From positions 1-64,000 of the forward strand of contig NZ_JASISS010000007.1 of NCBI RefSeq assembly GCF_030063195.1: a DNA stretch of 64,000 bases, given 5' to 3'. The translations under genes and the position numbers were made by a program. Within the stretch, counting starts at the first letter, position 1. Each line of letters begins with the position of its first letter. The notes under the pieces were generated by a model. It did no database searches and had not been told where the DNA came from. It saw nothing but the letters and a program-made list of their open reading frames with translations. This DNA comes from Cryobacterium sp. PH31-AA6. GTDB lineage: Bacteria; Actinomycetota; Actinomycetes; Actinomycetales; Microbacteriaceae. Below are positions 25,414 through 35,300 of the stretch, piece after piece.

Positions 25414-27894
25414 CTACCGGGAAACTTCCCTGGCGACGTCGGCGGGTGACCTGTCCGGGCGCCAGCCGCGCCAGACGGGGTGCCGGAGACGGCCCGCGCC
25501 GGTCCACTCCGCGAACTCAACCTCGCCGACCAGGAGCGGCCGCACCCAGTGAGCGTCGGCGGAGTCGACCGTGGGAACATCGGCGAAGGGGCTCTCCGTG
25601 GCGTCCAGCGGCCGGAGTCGCTCCAGGATCCGGTCCAGGTCCAGGTCCCGGAAACCGGTGCCCACCCGTCCGATATAGGCCAGCGAGCCGGCATCCGGGA
25701 TGCCGACCAGCAGCGAGCCGATCGTGCCGGCCCGGTTTCCCTTTCCCGGACGCCACCCGCCGATCACGACATCCTGGGTCGAATGGTGCTTGATCTTGAC
25801 CCAGGACGCGGACCTGCGTCCCGATTCGTAGCCGCCGTCGAGTCGTTTCGCCACGATTCCTTCCAGACCGAGTTCCCGGCTGGAGCGGATCGCGGCCAGC
25901 GCGGCACCGTCGAATACGGACGGAACCTGGATCCGGTTGCCGCCTGGCACCACCTCGTCGAGGATCCCACGACGGGCCGAATAGGGCTGTCCGGTCAGGT
26001 CATGGCCATCCCGCTCGAGCACGTCGAAGAGAAGGTAGCTCACCGGCGTCGCACCAGACCGATTCTGCAGCAGACCGAAGTTCGGTCGACCGGCGTCATC
26101 GAGGACGACGACCTCGCCGTCGAGAACCGCCGAATCGGCCGTGATCGCGGCCGGGAGGTCGCGCACCAGGTCGGGGTAGGAAGCAGTCACGTCATTGCCG
26201 TTCCGGGTGACCAGGCGCACCGTCGGTGTGGGATCGCCGGCGGTGACGTAGGCGAGCAACCGGATGCCGTCCCACTTCATCTCGAAGGCCCATTCCGTAC
26301 TATCTACCGCCGAACCATCTCCCGCCGTGCCATCCCCGGCCATCAGATTGTTCGCGGAGCCCAGCGTGGCGAGCATGGGGGAGTACCGAGTCGAGGGGCG
26401 GGCGGCGGAGCTGGTCGTGGAGCTGGTCGTGGAGCTGTTCCGGCGGGGCGTCCTCGTCGCCTTCATCAGGTGAATGAGCCAGTTCGACTCTGCCCGGTCC
26501 GGACCCCCGGTGTGGATCAAGGCGAATCGACGGGGCGCACCGAGACCCCCGCCGGGCTCGCCATGCAGGGTCGCGATCACCTCATCGTCGCGCCACTTCT
26601 CGAGGTCGTAGCGGCCGCTGTCCCAGATCCTGACCGTACCGGCGCCGTATTCCCCGGCCGGAATGTCTCCCTCGAACGCGCCGTACTCGAGTGGGTGGTC
26701 CTCGGTCCGCACCGCGAGACGGTTCTTCGTCGGCTCGGTCGGAACGCCCCGTGGCAGCGCCCAGGAGACCAACACCCCGTCGTGCTCAAGCCGCAGGTCG
26801 TAGTGCAGGTTTCGGGCATGGTGTTCGTGGATCACGAAGCTGCGGCCGTCCGATGACCCGGTGACCGCTGCGGGCACCGGTTCCGGTGTCCGTGCGGCGT
26901 CCCGTTTGCTCCGGTAGTCGGCCAGACGGTCGGATCCGACACGTCCCCGGTCCGCGTCGCCACCGACGTCGGCGGGGAAGCCGGGGTGGGCGGCGAGCAG
27001 GCCCGCCAAGGCGTCGCCGTTGCGCTCCACCCGGTGCATCGCCTGGCGGTAGTCGACCTGGCTGAGGCCGGGGGAGGCCAGCTCGCTCCAGGTGCGGGGC
27101 ATGGCAACCGTCGGCAGCAGGGTGCCGCGAAGGGAGTACGGCGCGATCGTGGTCTTCGCGGCGTTGTTCTGGCTCCAGTCCACGAAGACCCGACCCGCGC
27201 GCCTGGACTTCCTCATCTCGCTGACCACGAGGCCGGGATGGTCTGCCTCGAGCGCGCGCGCCAGTTCATGCGCGACCGCGGACACCTGGTCGGAGGTGTG
27301 GCTGAGATCCAGGGCCGCATAGAGGTGGATGCCCTTGCTCCCGCTGGTCACCGGGAACGATTCGAGTCCCATATCGCGGAGGATGGCCCTGGCCAGCCTC
27401 GCCACGTCCGCACACTCGGCGAGGGTGACGCCCTCGCCCGGGTCGAGGTCGAGCACGAGCCGATCCGGATTCCGCGGCTGCCCGTCCCTGCCGAACTGCC
27501 ATTGCGGAACATGGAGCTCGAGCGCCGCGATCTGGCCGAGCCAGGTCAGCGTGGCCAGGTCGTTGACGAGGGGATACACGTTCTCGTGGTCGGAGTGGGC
27601 GATCGATCTGCGGGCCACCCAACTCGGGGTCGACGAGTCGAGATTCTTCTGGAAGAACGAGTGGCCGGGCTCCGCGGCGGTGCCGACACCGTGCACCCAT
27701 CGCTTCCTCGTCGCCGGCCGGTTGGCGGCATGGGCTATCAGCACGTCCGCGACCGCCGCGTAGTAGCCGAGCACGTCCGCCTTGGTGGTGCCGGTCTCCG
27801 GGTAGAGCACCTTGTCGAGGCTGGTGAGCGTGATCCGGTGGCCACCGACCGTGACGACCTGGCCGGCGGCCGAGCGGTCCGGGCGCTGGTTCAT
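25414..27894 (-). CDS. ligD: NHEJ ATP-dependent DNA ligase LigD, three-domain
   Basis: An 826-residue repair enzyme with domains in the mycobacterial order. Primase-polymerase (about 1-290) has DLD at 149-151 and SGSKGIHLY. 3'-phosphoesterase (about 340-470) has FVIHEHHARNLHYDLRLE. The ligase (about 525-826) has adenylation lysine K540 in FEMKWDGIR, then LDGEVVVLD, EGIVAKRL and WVKIKH. The phosphoesterase-ligase linker is Ser/Thr-rich (SSTTSSTTSSAARPS), coded by a short 12-bp repeat. With Ku, encoded divergently 68 bases away, it fills, trims and seals double-strand breaks. No obvious lesion. Confidence 0.95.
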   Translation of the reverse strand: MNQRPDRSAAGQVVTVGGHRITLTSLDKVLYPETGTTKADVLGYYAAVADVLIAHAANRPATRKRWVHGVGTAAEPGHSFFQKNLDSSTPSWVARRSIAHSDHENVYPLVNDLATLTWLGQIAALELHVPQWQFGRDGQPRNPDRLVLDLDPGEGVTLAECADVARLARAILRDMGLESFPVTSGSKGIHLYAALDLSHTSDQVSAVAHELARALEADHPGLVVSEMRKSRRAGRVFVDWSQNNAAKTTIAPYSLRGTLLPTVAMPRTWSELASPGLSQVDYRQAMHRVERNGDALAGLLAAHPGFPADVGGDADRGRVGSDRLADYRSKRDAARTPEPVPAAVTGSSDGRSFVIHEHHARNLHYDLRLEHDGVLVSWALPRGVPTEPTKNRLAVRTEDHPLEYGAFEGDIPAGEYGAGTVRIWDSGRYDLEKWRDDEVIATLHGEPGGGLGAPRRFALIHTGGPDRAESNWLIHLMKATRTPRRNSSTTSSTTSSAARPSTRYSPMLATLGSANNLMAGDGTAGDGSAVDSTEWAFEMKWDGIRLLAYVTAGDPTPTVRLVTRNGNDVTASYPDLVRDLPAAITADSAVLDGEVVVLDDAGRPNFGLLQNRSGATPVSYLLFDVLERDGHDLTGQPYSARRGILDEVVPGGNRIQVPSVFDGAALAAIRSSRELGLEGIVAKRLDGGYESGRRSASWVKIKHHSTQDVVIGGWRPGKGNRAGTIGSLLVGIPDAGSLAYIGRVGTGFRDLDLDRILERLRPLDATESPFADVPTVDSADAHWVRPLLVGEVEFAEWTGAGRLRHPVWRGWRPDRSPADVAREVSR

Positions 27895-27962
27895 GGCTCC
27901 AGCATGGCCGCAGGCCCGGTTTCCGGCTAGCCCGCCGCCGCCAAGCGGTGTTCACTGGGAGC

Positions 27963-28829
27963 ATGAGATCGATCTGGAAGGGCGCGATCACCTTCGGACT
28001 CGTCAATGTGCCCGTCAAGGTTTACAGCGCGACGGAAGACCACGACGTCGCGCTGCACCAGGTGCATGACCAGGACGGCGGGCGCATCCGTTATCAGCGC
28101 CGGTGCGAGATCTGCGGTCAGGTCGTTGACTACGCCCACATCGACAAGGCGTGGGACGACGGCGAGAGCACGGTGATCCTCACCGACTCCGACCTCGCCT
28201 CGCTCCCGGCCGAGCGGAGCCGGGAGATCGACGTGGTCGAATTCGTGCCGAGCGAACAAATCGACCCGATGATCTTCGAGCGCAGCTACTACCTCGAACC
28301 GGACGGTAAATCCCCGAAGGCCTATGTGCTGCTGCGTCACGCGCTGGAGGCCACCGACCGCACCGCGATCGTGCGTTTCGCCCTGCGGCAGAAGACCCGG
28401 CTCGGGGCTCTCCGCGTGCGCGGCGATGTGCTGCTGCTGCAGTCCCTGCTCTGGGCGGACGAGATCCGGTCGGCGGAGTTCCCCTCGCTCGAGGAGGACG
28501 TGCGGATCTCGGCGCAGGAGCTGGAACTGTCGGCCGCCCTGGTCGAATCGTTCGCCGCAGACTTCGAGCCGGGCGATTTCCGGGACGAGTATCAGGACCA
28601 GCTGCGGGAACTGATCGAGGCCAGGCTCGCGGCGGGTGACGCGGTCGAGACCAGCGTCACCTTCGGAAATGGTCCGGGAGACGCGGAGAGCGAGGGCGGA
28701 GAAGTACTCGATCTGATGGAGGCCCTCCGGCGCAGCGTGGAGCGCAGCCGGGCCAGGGCGGAAACCGGCGAAAGTGGGCGGCGCGGTCGCGGCGGCGCGG
28801 AGGCCCGAACCGGCACGGCCGGGCTTTGA
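27963..28829 (+). CDS. ku: Ku DNA end-binding protein
   Basis: A 288-residue bacterial Ku. The core begins MRSIWKGAITFGLVNVPVKV and includes RYQRRCEICGQVVDY and the bridge-region FERSYYLEPDGKSPKAY. The C-terminus is a basic tail (RSVERSRARAETGESGRRGRGG), as in extended Ku proteins that bind DNA and recruit LigD. ATG 27963 has GGGAG just upstream; a GTG 15 bases earlier is possible. It forms the divergent NHEJ pair with ligD. Confidence 0.94.
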   Translation: MRSIWKGAITFGLVNVPVKVYSATEDHDVALHQVHDQDGGRIRYQRRCEICGQVVDYAHIDKAWDDGESTVILTDSDLASLPAERSREIDVVEFVPSEQIDPMIFERSYYLEPDGKSPKAYVLLRHALEATDRTAIVRFALRQKTRLGALRVRGDVLLLQSLLWADEIRSAEFPSLEEDVRISAQELELSAALVESFAADFEPGDFRDEYQDQLRELIEARLAAGDAVETSVTFGNGPGDAESEGGEVLDLMEALRRSVERSRARAETGESGRRGRGGAEARTGTAGL

Positions 28830-28877
28830 CGGGGCGCCGCGCCAGGATCACGGGACGCCTCGCTAGACTCGGGACTT

Positions 28878-29495
28878 GTGAGTACGGCAGAGGAACGACA
28901 GGTGAGTTCGCGGGTGCTCACGCTGCCCAATCTCCTCAGCATGCTGAGACTGGTCCTTGTTCCGGTCTTCCTCGTCCTGCTGATCCGAGGCGAGGATTGC
29001 TGGGCCCTGCTCGTGCTCGTCGTGGCGTCAGTCTCCGACTACCTGGACGGGTTCCTCGCCAGACGGTACGACCAGGTCACCCGACTCGGCCAGCTGCTCG
29101 ACCCGGCTGCGGACCGTCTGTACATTTTCGCGGCATTGCTCGGACTGGCCTCGAGGGACCTCGTGCCCTGGTGGATCGTGTTGGTCGTCGTCGGCCGGGA
29201 CGTCTTTCTGCTCGGCGTCGGGGTCGTCCTCGCCAATTTCGGTTTCGGGCCGCTCCCCGTGCACCAATTGGGCAAGCTGGCCACCTTCTGCCTGTTCTAC
29301 GCGCTGCCGATGATCATGCTCGGCCAGGCCTTCCCGATGCTGGCCTGGTGGTCGGATCCTCTTGGCTGGGCATTCGGGATCTGGGGAGCCTTTCTTTACT
29401 GGTGGGCGGGCATAATCTACGCAATAGAAGCCGTCAGGGTGATTCGGCTTACCGGGGCAAAATCGCCCGGCCGATCCGATACGCTGGAGGACTAG
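28878..29495 (+). CDS. pgsA: CDP-alcohol phosphatidyltransferase (PgsA-like)
   Basis: A 205-residue membrane enzyme of phospholipid synthesis. The active-site signature D-G-x2-A-R-x8-G-x3-D-x3-D is intact (from LDGFLARR through GQLLDPAADR). There are about five to six helices. Position directly before the FHA gene matches pgsA2 next to garA in mycobacteria. It could make phosphatidylglycerophosphate or another CDP-DAG-derived lipid. GTG 28878 is the chosen start. Confidence 0.85.
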   Translation: MSTAEERQVSSRVLTLPNLLSMLRLVLVPVFLVLLIRGEDCWALLVLVVASVSDYLDGFLARRYDQVTRLGQLLDPAADRLYIFAALLGLASRDLVPWWIVLVVVGRDVFLLGVGVVLANFGFGPLPVHQLGKLATFCLFYALPMIMLGQAFPMLAWWSDPLGWAFGIWGAFLYWWAGIIYAIEAVRVIRLTGAKSPGRSDTLED

Positions 29496-29505
29496 GAGGT
29501 GTCCG

Positions 29506-29994
29506 GTGATTGATTCCAAAAAGACGAATGAACCCCAGCACGAAGGCGTGCCTGAAAACTATTCCAACACCGACACGACGATGACGTTCGGCCAGGAGTT
29601 CGCGGCCCAGTTGGCCGCACTCGACGGCGATGTCACGACGGAGGAGCAGGAGGCCATCGCGGCCCTCCCGTCCGGCTCGGCCCTGTTGGTGGTGCGGCGC
29701 GGGCCGAACTCCGGGGCACGGTTCCTGCTGGACGCCGACGTGACCACCACGGGGCGTCACCCCGACGCCGACATTTTCCTCGACGACGTCACCGTCTCCA
29801 GGCGGCACGCCGAATTCCTCCGTCACGGCCGGAAGTTCGAGGTGAAGGACCTCGTGTCGCTCAACGGCACCTACTTCGACGGTGTGCGGATCGACTCGGC
29901 GTTGCTGCACGACGGTGCCGAGGTTCAGGTCGGCAAGTTCCGGCTCACGTTCTACGCTTCGCGGCTCGACCTTTCGCCACTGGCGAGCGACTAG
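29506..29994 (+). CDS. garA: FHA-domain regulator, GarA/OdhI type
   Basis: A 162-residue soluble protein. The N-terminal acceptor segment TDTTMTF (Thr24/Thr25) precedes an FHA domain (about 60-150) with G83-R84, S98-R-R-H and N120-G-T. In mycobacteria and corynebacteria GarA/OdhI is phosphorylated on an N-terminal TT pair by PknB/PknG. The unphosphorylated form inhibits 2-oxoglutarate dehydrogenase. Here the pair is DTT followed by Met rather than ETT followed by Ser. GTG 29506 has AGGAGG about 7 bases upstream. The stop overlaps the ftsR start by one base (TAGTG). Confidence 0.88.
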   Translation: MIDSKKTNEPQHEGVPENYSNTDTTMTFGQEFAAQLAALDGDVTTEEQEAIAALPSGSALLVVRRGPNSGARFLLDADVTTTGRHPDADIFLDDVTVSRRHAEFLRHGRKFEVKDLVSLNGTYFDGVRIDSALLHDGAEVQVGKFRLTFYASRLDLSPLASD

Positions 29995-30692
29995 TGCCGG
30001 CGTCCTCCGCCCAGGCACGGCAACCGGGCGCGACGTCACTCCTCAGCATCGGGCAGGTTCTCGCCCGGTTGACTCCCGAGTTCCCCGAACTCACGCCATC
30101 CAAGCTGCGCTTCCTCGAGGAGCAGAAGCTGGTCTCCCCGGCTCGAACCGAATCCGGGTACCGCAAGTTCTGCGCCGGGGACCTGGACCGCCTACGGCTG
30201 ATCCTCTCGATGCAGCGCGATCACTACCTGCCGTTGAAGGTCATCCGCGGTTACCTGGTAGACCTCGACAACGGTCTGACACCCACGCTCCCCGGCGGGG
30301 TGACCCCCGGCCCATCGATGCTCTCCACGGTTCGTCGGCTGAGCCGGGACGAACTCCTGCGCGAGGCGGGTGCGGCGGCAAGTCTGCTGCACGACGCCGT
30401 CTCCGCGTCGATCATCCTCCCGGCGGACGTCTACGGGGATGACGCGCTCGGAGTGCTGCGTGCCCTCGTCGAACTGCAGCGCAGCGGCATCGAGCCGCGC
30501 CACCTTCGTGGTTTCCGCGGTGCGGCCGAACGCGAACTCGGCCTGATCGAGAGCGCCCTGGTGCCGCTCGCACGGCGCAAGGACGCGTCCAGCCGGGCAA
30601 AAGCCGCCGAAATGGCCGTCGAGATCGCCGGCCAGCTCGAGGTCATTCGCGGCAGCCTGATCCGGTCCGCGCTCGGGCGCCTCACCAAATAA
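29994..30692 (+). CDS. ftsR: MerR-family regulator FtsR
   Basis: A 232-residue MerR-type protein equivalent to Rv1828 / FtsR. The DNA-binding part is LTPSKLRFLEEQKLVSPART followed by GYRKFCAGDLDRLRLILSMQ. The C-terminal half (RDELLREAGAAASLLHDA...) is the dimer/effector part of this subgroup. In Corynebacterium glutamicum FtsR activates ftsZ. A long palindrome sits directly upstream of ftsZ in this window. GTG 29994 overlaps the FHA stop, so the two are coupled. Confidence 0.88.
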   Translation: MPASSAQARQPGATSLLSIGQVLARLTPEFPELTPSKLRFLEEQKLVSPARTESGYRKFCAGDLDRLRLILSMQRDHYLPLKVIRGYLVDLDNGLTPTLPGGVTPGPSMLSTVRRLSRDELLREAGAAASLLHDAVSASIILPADVYGDDALGVLRALVELQRSGIEPRHLRGFRGAAERELGLIESALVPLARRKDASSRAKAAEMAVEIAGQLEVIRGSLIRSALGRLTK

Positions 30693-30703
30693 GCCGTACA
30701 CTG

Positions 30704-30722
30704 GGGAGCGACGCAGGCTCCC
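30704..30722 (+). terminator. Weak hairpin after ftsR
   Basis: GGGAGC and GCTCCC enclose a 7-base loop, 12 bases after the ftsR stop, with no U run. It is a possible attenuator or weak terminator in the 174-base gap before the second MerR gene. A TTGACA at 30819-30824 could be the -35 of a separate promoter for that gene, but no matching -10 at 16-18 bp spacing is visible. Confidence 0.35.
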
Positions 30723-30866
30723 GGAGTCCGGCGGGGCAGGGCCCTCAACCTCCTTCCATCCGACACGCCGATTTGTTCGGCCGGATGTCATTGATCAGGG
30801 CCGTTCGCCTCGGTAGCGTTGACACAGCGATCATCGGTATCGCAACCACCCCCGAGAGGCGATCGT

Positions 30867-31418
30867 ATGAGTGAGCTCAATCAACGTGACGACGCCTCCC
30901 GTTACGGACTCGGTCTCCTTTTCACCGACGGCATGCCGGAGCTCGATGAGCACTCCGGTTACCGTGGTGCCGTCGCCGCACGGGCCGCAGGCATCAGCTA
31001 TCGCCAGCTCGACTACTGGGCACGCACCGAACTCGTCCAGCCGACGGTGCGCGGCGCCGCAGGCTCAGGATCCCAGCGTCTGTACGGGTTCCGGGACATC
31101 CTGGTCCTCAAGCTGGTCAAGCGCCTTCTCGACACCGGCATCTCGCTCCAGCAGATCCGCACGGCCGTCAACCAGCTGCGCGAATCCGGCGTGAACGATC
31201 TCGCCCAGACCACCCTGATGAGCGACGGCGCGAGCGTCTACCTGTGCACGTCCAACGACGAGGTCATTGATCTCGTCAGTCGGGGCCAGGGGGTCTTCGG
31301 GATCGCCGTCGGTAAGGTGCTGCGTGAGGTCGAGACCAGCCTGGTCGAACTGGACACCCAGGCCGTCGATCCCTCCGACGAGCTCGCCGCGCGACGGACC
31401 AACCGCAAGGTCTCCTGA
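30867..31418 (+). CDS. MerR-family regulator, Rv1830-like
   Basis: A 183-residue MerR-type protein. The recognition part is GISYRQLDYWARTELVQPTV followed by SQRLYGFRDILVLKLVKRLL. It is the conserved second MerR gene of the garA-ftsR neighbourhood (Rv1830 in M. tuberculosis), whose target set is little known. ATG 30867 has GAGAGG about 7 bases upstream; the longer frame from 30819 starts inside the putative TTGACA. In mycobacteria a bifunctional nuclease gene (Rv1829) lies between the two MerR genes; here there is only a 174-base gap. Confidence 0.85.
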   Translation: MSELNQRDDASRYGLGLLFTDGMPELDEHSGYRGAVAARAAGISYRQLDYWARTELVQPTVRGAAGSGSQRLYGFRDILVLKLVKRLLDTGISLQQIRTAVNQLRESGVNDLAQTTLMSDGASVYLCTSNDEVIDLVSRGQGVFGIAVGKVLREVETSLVELDTQAVDPSDELAARRTNRKVS

Positions 31419-31424
31419 GCGTCA

Positions 31425-31457
31425 CCCCAAACGTTCGGGGAGAGAGCCTGCGGCTCT
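31425..31457. terminator. Bidirectional hairpins between convergent merR and parA-like genes
   Basis: Two adjacent hairpins lie in the 57-base convergent gap. CCCCAAACGTTCGGGG (imperfect palindrome) begins near 31425, and AGAGCC-TGC-GGCTCT spans 31443-31457. There is no U tract, as is usual for actinobacterial terminators. Confidence 0.5.
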
Positions 31458-31475
31458 ACGGTCTGTCCTCGGCGT

Positions 31476-32282
31476 CTAGCGCTGTTCGGCGTACTCGCCG
31501 ATTCGCGCGGTGCGCAGCACCCGTTCGAGCAACTGGTCGAAGTAACGCGCCATCTCCTGCGCGCTGTCGCCCGGCCAGGTGTGCAGCGGCTTCGCGGCAC
31601 CCTGCGCCTGCTGGAGCGACGTGCGCTCCGGAAGCTGCGGACTGAGCACGAGCGGGCCGAACATGTCGCGGAGTTCCTTGATCCGGAACTGGTGCTCGAG
31701 CGAGGCGGTCCTGGCCCGGTTGACGATGATGCCGAGCGGCTGGAGGCGCGGGCTGAGGCCACGGCGGATCTCCTCGATCGCGCGGAGGGCGCGGTCGGCG
31801 GCCGCGACGGAGAACAGTCCGGGCTCGGTGACCACGGCGACACGGTCACTGGCGGCCCAGGCGGTGCGGGTGAGCGCGTTGAGTGAGGGGGCGCAGTCGA
31901 TCAGAACCAGGTCATAGTCCTTCTCGACCGTGGAGAGCGCCTCTTCCAGCTTCCAGATGTCCCGGATGCTGGGGTGCGGCCCGTCGAAGTTGATCGCGGA
32001 CGGGCTGCCGATCATCACGTCGATGGTGCCCTGCCTGCCGCGGGTCCACCCGCTGGGCACAATGGCGGCCCGAACGACCTTCTCCTTGGGCGACGCGAGC
32101 ACGTCGGCAATGTTGAGATGGCCGCTCACCTCGATGTCCAATCCGGTCGAGACATCCGACTGGGGATCAATGTCCACAACCAGGGTTCGCACGCCGCGGG
32201 CGAAGGCAGCAGACGCCAGACCAAGGGTCACCGTGGTCTTGCCTACTCCTCCCTTGAGGGAACTAACGCTAAGTACGTGCAC
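31476..32282 (-). CDS. Orphan ParA-family ATPase
   Basis: A 268-residue deviant-Walker ATPase. Walker A is KGGVGKTT (10-17), DIDPQSD is the A' region, and DLVLIDCAPSLN is Walker B. No parB or parS is near and the chromosomal parAB set is expected elsewhere, so its cargo is unknown. GTG 32282 gives the standard ParA start (HVLSVSSLKGG); a GTG 21 bases upstream is the alternative. It is divergent from pyc (77-base gap) and convergent with the MerR gene. Confidence 0.85.
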   Translation of the reverse strand: MHVLSVSSLKGGVGKTTVTLGLASAAFARGVRTLVVDIDPQSDVSTGLDIEVSGHLNIADVLASPKEKVVRAAIVPSGWTRGRQGTIDVMIGSPSAINFDGPHPSIRDIWKLEEALSTVEKDYDLVLIDCAPSLNALTRTAWAASDRVAVVTEPGLFSVAAADRALRAIEEIRRGLSPRLQPLGIIVNRARTASLEHQFRIKELRDMFGPLVLSPQLPERTSLQQAQGAAKPLHTWPGDSAQEMARYFDQLLERVLRTARIGEYAEQR

Positions 32283-32359
32283 AAGTACATACGTTACCTT
32301 CACTAGTCTGGGAGAACCTAACCGTCAGCTGTGTGCGGCTCCACGCTCGAAAGGTCTGT

Positions 32360-35300
32360 ATGTTCACGAAAATTCTTGTTGCCAACCGCGGCGAAATCGC
32401 GATTCGCGCGTTTCGTGCGGCCTATGAACTCGGTGCAAAGACGGTCGCGGTGTTCCCCTTCGAGGACCGTAATTCGCTGCACCGTTTGAAGGCGGATGAG
32501 GCATACCAGATCGGCGAGCCCGGGCATCCGGTGCGCGCCTACCTCACCGTGAGTGAGATCATCCGGGTGGCCAAGGAGAGCGGCGCCGACGCCATCTACC
32601 CCGGCTACGGTTTCCTCTCCGAGAACCCGGAACTGGCTCTCGCCGCCCGCGACGCCGGCATCACCTTCATCGGCCCGGGCGAGCAGGTGCTCGAAATGGC
32701 CGGCAACAAGGTCACCGCCAAGGAACACGCCATCGCTGCCGGCGTGCCGGTGCTGGGGTCAAGCGCGCCGTCCCTCGACGTCGACGAACTGATCGCCGCA
32801 GCCGAGGAGATCGGCTTTCCCCTCTTCGCGAAGGCCGTCGCCGGCGGCGGCGGGCGCGGGATGCGCCGTGTCGCCAAGATGAGTGAGCTCTGCGGCTCCC
32901 TCGAAGAGGCGATGCGGGAGGCCAGCAGCGCCTTCGGCGACGCGACCATGTTCCTCGAGCAGGCCGTGCTTCGGCCGCGCCACATCGAGGTCCAGATCCT
33001 CGCCGACACCACGGGCGCCACCGTCCATCTGTTCGAACGCGACTGTTCCGTGCAGCGGCGGCACCAGAAGGTCATCGAGATCGCCCCCGCGCCGAACCTC
33101 TCGGACGAGATCCGCGAACGGCTGTACGCCGATGCGATCGCCTTCGCGAAGTCGATCGGCTACGTCAACGCCGGCACCGTCGAGTTCCTGCTCGACACCG
33201 TCGGCGAACGGGCCGGGCAGCACGTGTTCATCGAGATGAACCCGCGGATCCAGGTCGAGCACACCGTCACGGAGGAAGTGACGGATGTCGACCTCGTCGT
33301 CGCCCAGATCCGCATCGCCGCGGGGGAGACGCTCTCCGAACTCGGATTGACCCAGGACAAGATCCAGCTGCGCGGGGCGGCCCTGCAATGCCGGATCACC
33401 ACCGAGGACCCCACCATGGGCTTCCGACCGGACACCGGCAAGATCACCACCTACCGTTCGCCCGGCGGCGCCGGTGTTCGCCTGGACGGTGGAACCATCA
33501 ACCCGGGCGCGCAGATCAGCCCGCACTTCGACTCGATGCTCGCCAAGCTCACCTGCCGGGGCCGCGACTTCACCTCCGCGGTGACCCGCTCCAAGCGGGC
33601 CCTGGCCGAGTTCCGCATCCGCGGCGTGTCGACGAACGTCTCCTTCCTGCAGGCCGTGCTCGACGACCCCGACTTCGCCGCGGGCAACCTGAGCACCTCC
33701 TTCATCGACGAACGCCCGGAACTGCTCCGGGGCCGGCCGTCCAAGGACCGTGGCACCAAGATCCTGAACTGGCTCGCGGACGTCACCGTGAACAAGCCGA
33801 ACGGCGTGCCGATCACGCTGCTGAACCCGACCGAGAAGCTGCCCAAGCTGGACCTGTCCGTGCCGGCCCCCGCCGGCTCGCGCCAGCGCCTGCAGTTGCT
33901 CGGCCCGGCCGGCTTCGCCGCCGACCTGCGGGCGCAGACGGCCCTCGCCGTCACCGACACGACGTTCCGTGACGCGCACCAGTCGCTGCTGGCGACCCGG
34001 GTGCGCACACGCGACCTCGTCGCCGTTGCCCCGTACGTGGCGCGGATGACCCCCGAGCTCCTCTCGATCGAGGCCTGGGGCGGTGCGACCTACGACGTTG
34101 CCCTCCGCTTCCTCGGTGAAGACCCGTGGGAGCGCCTCGCGTCGCTGCGAGAGGCCCTGCCGAACATCAACGTGCAGATGCTGCTCCGTGGGCGCAACAC
34201 GGTCGGTTACACGCCGTACCCGGTCGAAGTGGCCCACGCGTTCGTGCGCGAGGCCGCCGACACCGGCGTGGACATCTTCCGGATCTTCGACGCGCTCAAC
34301 GACGTGTCCCAGATGCGGCCCGCGATCGACGCGGTGCTCGCGACCGGCACGAGTGTCGCCGAAGTGGCGCTCTGCTACACGGGCGACCTGCTCGACCCGG
34401 CCGAGAGCCTCTACACGCTCGACTACTACCTGCGACTCGCCGAGCAGATCGTGGAGTCCGGCGCGCACATCCTGGCGATCAAGGACATGGCCGGCCTGCT
34501 CCGCCCCGCGGCCGCCGAAAAGCTCGTCGGCGCCCTCCGGGACCGATTCGACCTGCCGGTGCACGTGCACACGCACGACACGCCGGGCGGCCAACTGGCG
34601 ACGCTGCTTGCCGCGGCGCGCGCGGGCGCCGACGCGGTCGACGTCGCGAGCGCCCCGATGGCCGGCACCACCAGCCAGCCCTCTGCATCGTCGCTCGTCG
34701 CCGCCCTCGAGCACACCGAACGCGACACCGGCATCTCGCTCAAGGCCGTCTGCGACCTCGAGCCCTACTGGGAAGACGTGCGCCGGGTCTACCACCCCTT
34801 CGAATCGGGCCTCCGCGCCCCGACCGGCCGGGTCTACACCCACGAGATCCCCGGCGGCCAGCTGTCCAATCTGCGCACCCAGGCGGTCGCGCTCGGCCTG
34901 GCCGACGACTTCGAGTTGATCGAGGACATGTATGCCGCGGCGAACGACATCCTCGGCCGCGTGCCGAAGGTCACGCCGTCGTCCAAGGTCGTCGGTGACC
35001 TCGCGCTCTATCTCGCGGCTGTGCGCGCCGACCCGGCCGACTTCGCGGAGAACCCCGGTAACTACGACGTGCCAGACTCCGTGATCGGATTCATGGCCGG
35101 CGAGTTGGGCGACCTGCCCGGCGGCTGGCCGGAACCCTTCCGCAGCAAGGTCCTGGCCGGGCGCAACGTCCGGGTCGGGGTGACCGAGCTCACCGCGGAG
35201 GAACGCGAGGCGCTCGGCAAGGACAGTCTGACCCGCCGGGCCATGCTCAACCAACTGCTCTTCCCCGCTCCGACCCGCCAGTACGAGCAGATCCGCGAGT

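Noticed and set aside
30819-30847. TTGACA at 30819 as a sure promoter for the second MerR gene
   Set aside because: The -35 is perfect but no -10 occurs at 16-18 bp; kept only as a remark.
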